A stretch of 64,000 nucleotides of DNA from Berberis thunbergii (taxonomy: Eukaryota > Streptophyta > Magnoliopsida > Ranunculales > Berberidaceae): positions 310,001-374,000 of the forward strand of contig QNQO01005809.1 of NCBI GenBank assembly GCA_003290165.1. The letters run 5' to 3'. The notes beneath the pieces were generated by a model. That model made no database searches and had not been told where the DNA came from. It saw only the letters and a program-made list of their open reading frames with translations. The translations under genes were made by a program, and so were the position numbers. Shown one piece after another: positions 57,802 through 64,000 of this stretch; position 1 is the first letter of the stretch, and every line of letters starts with the position of its first letter.

Positions 57802-59525
57802 GTAAGCTCTGCTAGTTTTATTGTATCGGTCCAGTTTTTTTTTAATAAAAAACTTGGTTGGTTGCTTAATAACAAACCCAATAAGATGAGAGCAAATGTT
57901 CATCATTTATTTTATTTATTTATGTAGCCACTAGGCTTCTGCAACTCTGCAGTCATACCTGGATCTTTTATTCTCTCATAACTAGGGCCTTTTTGTGCAT
58001 TTTAGACTGCTGTTATTAGATTGGACAGTGGCCACCATATGAAATGAAAATTTCTTTGGTGCAGATTATGTTCTTTGAGCCACCACATTTGCCGCAATGC
58101 CTTAGGTGGCTCAAATAATATAACATGTGTTCTTACTACAATCTAATAATCCTCGATTGAGCCACTTGGAAGTTTTGAAACCCACTAAGTTTATATGATG
58201 GTGATATTCTCACTTTGATATATCTTATCCTTACCAAAAAAAGATTTAACAACATCAAATAGTTGTAGCTCAATAAAATGTAGTAGATAAGATGGAGATA
58301 TTTAACATTGAAATCATTGTAAAACCAATTGGTTAGAATTTAGAAGTGGCAAGTTTTTTGGGGAAATATCAGATAAAACCAATAATATGTTAGGGAAACC
58401 AGCTTCAATTAAGTGGGTTGTTATGCTCCCAGTCGAGAGAACCAAAAAGAAAAACAAAGTCATGTTGGTATGGATGCTTTGGACATCGACAAATGGAATA
58501 AGAGCCACACAAGGTATAACACCAAAAAATTTTTGTTTCTAACTTGAAAGCTAGTGTCTGTTTGCAAAGGGACAATCTAAATTGTCAGAGACGATTGCTC
58601 TCTGGAAGTGATTGTTGCATGTGCCTGCTCTGATAGTGTTCACTTGTAGTGATTTTTTTTTTACATTTGTCACAATGAAGTTCATATAAATAGGAGAATG
58701 GCAATAACAGGGTATTCATTCATGATAACAGGGTAGTGATTTTTTGTATTCTATTGCTTATTTTATGTCTTTCGCTATGATATCTGGAACCTGAGCCAGA
58801 TGAAGGAGCAGAAAATGATGCAGATGTCAGGTTCGATTTCTTCTGTTGTACTTTATAATCTCTATTTTTTTTCATATTTATAATCTCTGTTTTTTTCATA
58901 CTAGTTTTTGTTTTCGCCGTGAGATTGTTCATGATCTAATCAGTATTGCATCTTAGTCAGTATTGCACTTTTTTTTCTCACAAACTGCATCCTTCTCCTC
59001 ATAAAAAGAATCTGAAAACATCCCTAGTGCTTTGATTTTAGCTATGGATCTAATAGAGAAAACAAAAGGCTATGGATCTAAGAGATGGGTATTTGGTTTG
59101 CAGAGCAAACTTCTTCAAGGTAAAAATTAAGGTGTGTTCCTACTTTGTCCACCTTTTTTGTTTCTTTTTTATTCTTGCCATTAAGCACTGTAATATGATT
59201 GCTGCAGTTATCTACCGCTGGTGGTAGGCTTGTCACATAATGAGCTTCCTGTTATTATGCTAACTGAGTAGCTTTTACAATTTCCCATTTTTCTTCATAA
59301 TGTGAATGTGCAGGTGTATCCTTGGAAGGCTTTTGCTATGAATCCAAGCAACAGATACTAGTCTATGAGTTGTAACATTAAGCTGGGGCCGCAGACTGTA
59401 AGCTACCCTGAGATTTTGCTTCAAGCATTAAGCATATCCATATCTCCTCTTTACATCTGTGCAATTAGCTTAAAAGTAACTAGGTATTTTTTTAAGCTAA
59501 TGTGGTATTTGCTTCATGATCTCAG
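57802..59525. other. unassigned spacer with possible exon remnants
   Basis: An exon-like piece reading EPEPDEGAENDADVR lies near 58790-58830. One at 59314-59397 sits between acceptor GTGCAG and donor GTAAGC and ends NIKLGPQT; it could be a decayed copy of the SR45 exon before VNLPRG, but it contains a stop. The rest is AT-rich with no signal. Confidence 0.4.
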
Positions 59526-60367
59526 GTTAACCTTCCGCGAGGTTATGGATATGTGGAGTTCAAAACGAGAGCTGATGCTGAAAAGGCCCTTAATTATATG
59601 GATGGTGTAAGGATAAACTACTAACTTCCTGCTTTTTATGCGAACGTGTCATTTTCTGGTAAATTAAATGGATCATTTGATGCAGGCTCAAATTGATGGA
59701 ACTATTGTTAATGCGCGGTTCACGCTACCTGCCCGAAAAAAGGTAGTCTTTCCTCCAAGAGTTGTCCCTGCTGATACAAAAAGAGAAGCTCTACAAAATG
59801 ATAGTGTTGTTGCTGATGCTGAAAAGGATGGTCCACAGAGGCAAAGAGATTGTATGTTATGGTTTGCCATAAATTTTGTGATTGAACATCTTGTGTCGTT
59901 TAATCGTTTGGGAAAAATAATTGTTTTTGAACATTGTCTGGCTTAACATATTAGCAGCTTCTCCACGGCGCAAACCTCTTTCATCACCTCGGAGGCGATC
60001 CCCTGGACCTCAACGTAGGGGTGAATCTCCTCGAAGGAGACTGTATTCTCCTCCACAGCGACGTATCGTTTCTCCTCCAAGGCGACGTGTGGAATCTCCT
60101 TATCGTCGTGGAGACACTCCTCCTAGGCAGAGGCCTGCTGCTTCTCCAATTAGAAGACGTTCTCCATCTCTGCCGCCACGGCGACATAGGTCACCACCCA
60201 CACGGTATGCTATTGACAACATCTTGTTTTTTCAGTTTGTTTTTTTAATGGAATCAGGGTTATCCAAAACAATATGATAATTCTCTTCATGACAGTGCAT
60301 CTCCTCCTCCCCGAAGGGTCCGTGGCAGTCCAATTCGTAGGCGTTCACCTCTTCCTCTAAGGTGTCG
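59526..60367 (+). CDS. SR45: SR45-type splicing factor fragment, open frame
   Basis: Four exons: 59526-59606, 59686-59851, 59958-60204, 60296-60367, all with GT..AG introns and compatible phases. They read VNLPRGYGYVEFKTRADAEK (second half of the RRM with RNP1-like GYGYVEF), AQIDGTIVNARFTLPARKK, EKDGPQRQRDSSPRRKPLSS, then an Arg/Ser/Pro-rich domain (RRRSPGPQRRGESPRRR, SPPRRRVESPYRRGDTPP). SR45/RNPS1 proteins are nuclear splicing regulators. Unlike the other fragments, no stop or frameshift is seen across 188 codons. The N-terminal RS domain, first half of the RRM and last exons are missing, so it is partial. It could still be transcribed. Confidence 0.88.
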
Positions 60368-61470
60368 GTAAGCTGTCTCAATTAATAATTCTGATGATTT
60401 TAGTTTCTAATTTATGCACCTTTCCAAATGCTACTTGTTAAGAAAACTCTTTAAGGGAATAATTGGGAACACCCACATATTCTGTTTTAATTAAAAATGC
60501 ATTTGCAACTGGAGAAATTGTAAATATGTTATATCTTCCTTCTTAATTTTGCCTGGCAACAAGAAAGAGAAATAGATTTAGCTGTGGAGTGGGTTCTAGC
60601 ATTTCTCTTACAAGTTTAAGATTTGCAATGAAATAGGGGGTTTTCTGGTGCAAAGTGTGCAAGTTGGAAGTTGAGACAAAAGTTTGTTTGATATAAAAAC
60701 TCAACTGACACTTTGATTGAGTTGAAATTTTCTTCAATTGCAAATGTTTATAATACTAGAACACACCTATGGCGTATTGAAAAATATAGTACTTTAGGAA
60801 CTAACTAATGCTATTTCTCAAAAAAAAAAAATTATCATGTTTGGACTCCATGATTTTTGAAATGATACACTTAAAGTATGGTAATAGAATATGATGAGGT
60901 ACTAAATGTTTTATTTTTCTAAGGAAACAATTTAAAGGATGAATGCAGTAATGCAAAGAAGACCTATCTAGTAATGTGATCGTATCTTGAATGCTTCCTA
61001 TACTTAGAGTAATTAAGCATCTTGTACGAAAAAAATTCTTATTACTGGTGTGAGATATCAAACATGGAAATATTTTCCTCTCATATTGGCACCCTCATCT
61101 CTTTTGTGCATGAATGGAATGCAGGCTGCTAACACAAGTGTTGTTACTAAAGGGAGCAGGTTGCTATATGTTGCAGAGTGCCATGTTGTTACATGTAATG
61201 TTGTTTAGGAAGGATTTCTGTTAGATTAGTTGTCAATAAATGTAGTACTATAAATGAGAGAGCATAAGAGTGAAAAAGGGATTCATTTGATTTGTAAGAA
61301 AATTTTACACTTGAGCATTTGCTCTACAAACGATTAGCTATCTCGAATTAGCTTTCTTATTGAATACAATCCATTCCATTTACTATCATCAATTCAGAAT
61401 TACAATTACAAGTTCTTCAGTCTGTAATTTCTCTTCATTGCCTGTATTGCATCTCTGTCAGTAGAACTGC
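60368..61470. other. unassigned; possible solo-LTR-like debris
   Basis: No further SR45 exon is recognised. About 61200-61460 looks like a Copia LTR: TGTTAGATTAGTTGTC, a TATA-like 'actataaatgagag' near 61248, then 'attgaatacaatccattcc'. No partner copy, end pair or target duplication was confirmed. Confidence 0.35.
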
Positions 61471-61483
61471 ATTGGCTTAACAC

Positions 61484-61650
61484 CGTGACCAAAAAATAAA
61501 AAATAAAAAATAATTTTGCCACGGCTTAAAACCGTGGCTAATTATTGCAATGGCTAAAAACCGTGGCTAGTATTGGCCACGGCTTAAAACTGTTGCTAAA
61601 GCTATTGCAACGGTTTAGAACCGTGGCCATAACTTGCACCGGCTTAAAAA
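61484..61650. repeat. ACCGTGG palindromic repeat cluster
   Basis: Four to five copies of the near-palindrome GCCACGGCTTAAAACCGTGGC (in parts, with one- or two-base changes) lie in ~165 bp: near 61517, 61545, 61580, 61605 and 61630. Clusters of this kind are seen in the subterminal regions of plant CACTA-like elements. No CACTA terminus was found beside it. It lies directly against copy B of the long repeat. Confidence 0.7.
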
Positions 61651-61660
61651 TAAATATCAA

Positions 61661-64000
61661 AATTTTGCGTCGCTCTCTCGTGTTTTGCTTCTTGTCTCCT
61701 GCTCTCTGCAAAAGCTACGACTATTTTTGGCAACCATTTGTGGTTATAAACTCATTCATCTCTTCTTCTCACTCTTCCACTCACTCGCACCACAATGCCT
61801 ATCTATGCTCATGTTAGGTAGGTGATACTACTGGCTAGGGCTTTCCAATTTCAAAAATTCGTTAGTTAGTAGTATGCATATGAAAAAGAATCAAGAGTAT
61901 TTTAATGAAAAATAATGAAATCACGCTTACACTTCGCAACTCCCTCCCTCTATTTGTCAATTTACGTCATAATCAACCATTGTCAATTATCAGCTTTATC
62001 TCACTCCTTCCACCAAATAAACTTTGACCATAATCTAGCTATACACACAATTTGATGCGATAAACACAAGGAATTGTGCCTGTAACTACTCATTCACGAG
62101 CTTCGCTAACTGGCGAGGAAAACAGCGAGGGACGATGGAGGGTCCTCCTTCCCCCTCGATACGTGTGTCCCATCCCTTGCATGTATCGCGAGGGGATGGA
62201 GGGTCCTCCCTCCCTCCCTCGCTGGTTTCCTCGACAATTAGAATTCCCCCTCATTCACATAATTAAATTAGGGATTAGGGTATTCCCTTGCCGTTAGCAC
62301 CATAAAAGATTAAAACTTGTCAAAACATAATTCACCTCAAGTTTTCATCACCACCATTAACAATTAAAAATAAATATCAAAAATTTGGGTATGGGAATCA
62401 AACCCATGCACTTTTGGTTCTTTGAGTTCGATACGATCCATTAAATTCTTGTATTTAGGTAAATTTCAACAGTCTTTTATGTCAACTTCAAACACCATCC
62501 TGATTAGTAATATAGACTATGGTATTCCCCGTGTCATTAGCACGATAAAACTTTAACATGATAAATATAATTTATTCTATTTTAAATATCAAGATAAATA
62601 AATATCAAAATGTTTGGTATGGGAATTGAACTCATGCACTCGTGGTGCTTTGAGTTCTATGTGATCCGTTAGATCTTTATATTTATGTAAATCGCATGCG
62701 TCTTTTATCTCCAACCCCAAACACCATCCTGATTTGTAATGCTCATGCACTCTTGGTGCTTTGAGTTTTATGTGATCCGTTAAATCTTTATATTTAGGTA
62801 AATCTCAGTCGTCTTTTATCTTCAATCCCAAACACCATCCTGATTTGTAATATAGACTAGGGTATTCCCCATGTCGTTGGCGCAATAAAAGTTTAAAACT
62901 TGTCAAAATATGATCACCCTTGAGTTTTCATTTTTATAGTCACATGCCTACTCACCACTATTAACAATTGAAGAAAAATAAATAAATATAAAAAATTGTT
63001 CGATATAGGAATTGATCATGTGCACTCTTGGTGCTTGAAGTTCTATGTGATCTATTAGATTCATATATTTGATTAAATCTCGGCTGTAGGGTATTTCTCG
63101 TGCCTTCGGCACTCCATTAATACCTTGTCAAAACTTAATTAGCCAATATATTACTGAAGAAAAATAATTGAATAAATAAATAATTGAGCCAACCCATGTA
63201 CTTTTATAATTAAGTAAATAAATAATTGAATAAATAAATAATTGAGTCAAAACATGATAAATAGTTTTTATCCTTTATACTTACATGCTTAATTACCACC
63301 ATCAATAATTGAAGAAAAATAAATAAATATAAAAAAATGTTTGGTATGAGAATCGAACCCATGCACTTTTGGTGCTTTAAGTTCTATATGATCCGTTAGA
63401 TTCATGTATTGGTTAAATCTTAGCCGTCTTTTATCTTCCACCCCAAACACCATCATGTTTTGTAAATATAAATATAATAATAATACAAGAATTGAAGAAA
63501 AATAAATAAATAAAAGAAAGAAAATGTTAGGTATGGGAATTGAACTCATGCACTCTTGTTGCTTTAAGTTCTATGTGATCCGTTAGATTCATATATTTGG
63601 TTAAATCTCAGTCGTATTTTATCTCCCACCCTAAACACCATTCTATTATATATATATATAAATATAAATATAGTTGTTTTTTCAAGGGCGAGCAAGGTGT
63701 CTAAAGTTTAGGATTTGGACTATTTTGTCAACGCTAGACGGTTTAATTCAAGCTTTATTGAGCCAAGATCTAAGGCTGAGAATATTTTTGGATATTTATA
63801 ATGTGGTTGATGTGATTTAAAACTTTTAAAATATGAGATTATTGTATCCACGGACATCGACCAGATGTTTTATTGATGAGATTAAGCGGGCTTTGAGAAT
63901 TGGGGTTGATGGGAATGCTAAAATTGATGATGGTGTGATGGATGATATGGAGGTTACGGTGGGCGTGCATGGTCACGTGGAAGCAATGGACTCGGTGGTG
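61661..64000. repeat. 2.3 kb long direct repeat, copy B (runs off the window)
   Basis: The same-orientation partner of 7005-9315, truncated by the window end. It has an extra 'ccctcgctggtttcc' near 62218 and small indels. Its left edge meets the ACCGTGG palindrome cluster. Confidence 0.9.
62390..63640 (-). repeat. array of degenerate tRNA-like modules, copy B
   Basis: The counterpart of 7725-8955 with the same six modules. The module near 63350 keeps GGGTTCGATTCTC on the minus strand, a good B-box match. Confidence 0.5.

Overview
The window is plant nuclear DNA, almost certainly from a eudicot. It is AT-rich, its recognisable coding pieces are split by GT..AG introns, and they belong to plant families: PR-10/Bet v 1, class XI myosin, SHI-related (SRS), ACX4, SR45. 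Most of the sequence is transposable elements inserted into one another. The species cannot be fixed from the sequence alone.

Layout. 1-5000: two short inverted-repeat elements (428-955 and 1217-1755) and the 3' end of a dead LINE (about 3560-4965). 5403-5531: one intact class XI myosin exon on the minus strand. 7005-9315: a 2.3 kb repeat that returns at 61661-64000 and carries a degenerate array of tRNA-like modules. 9818-15953: a dead Copia element. 17431-25962: a complete but non-autonomous Gypsy-type element with 2 kb LTRs and a GTGGT target duplication. 26191-34841: a PR-10 gene whose first exon is split by a Copia element (26345-33888, GTTCA duplication), which itself carries a solo LTR (30625-33176, CTGGC duplication). 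35971-37162: CACTA-like ends and a foldback element. 37183-37555 and 39240-46533: two more copies of the 428-955 MITE family. The second copy is split by a 6.7 kb Gypsy element (39637-46363) that has gag on one strand and a degraded coiled-coil gene on the other. 46644-50374: a large LTR-like insertion.

51149-60367 is the most unusual region. Incomplete pieces of five unrelated host genes (RPL24, an SRS/LRP1 factor, RFT1, ACX4 and SR45) lie head to tail on the plus strand with their introns kept. Frameshifts, a stop, a lost start codon and missing exons show that most are pseudogene fragments, but the SR45 piece still has an open, spliceable frame. Multi-gene capture by a Helitron-like (or other DNA) transposon is the best explanation. 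I could not find the ends of such an element.

No gene in the window is clearly complete and functional. The PR-10 gene would be complete (158 codons plus stop, TATA box, one intron, poly(A) signal) without its Copia insertion. Target duplications and nesting give partial relative ages: PR-10 gene, then Copia, then solo LTR; and separately MITE, then Gypsy.
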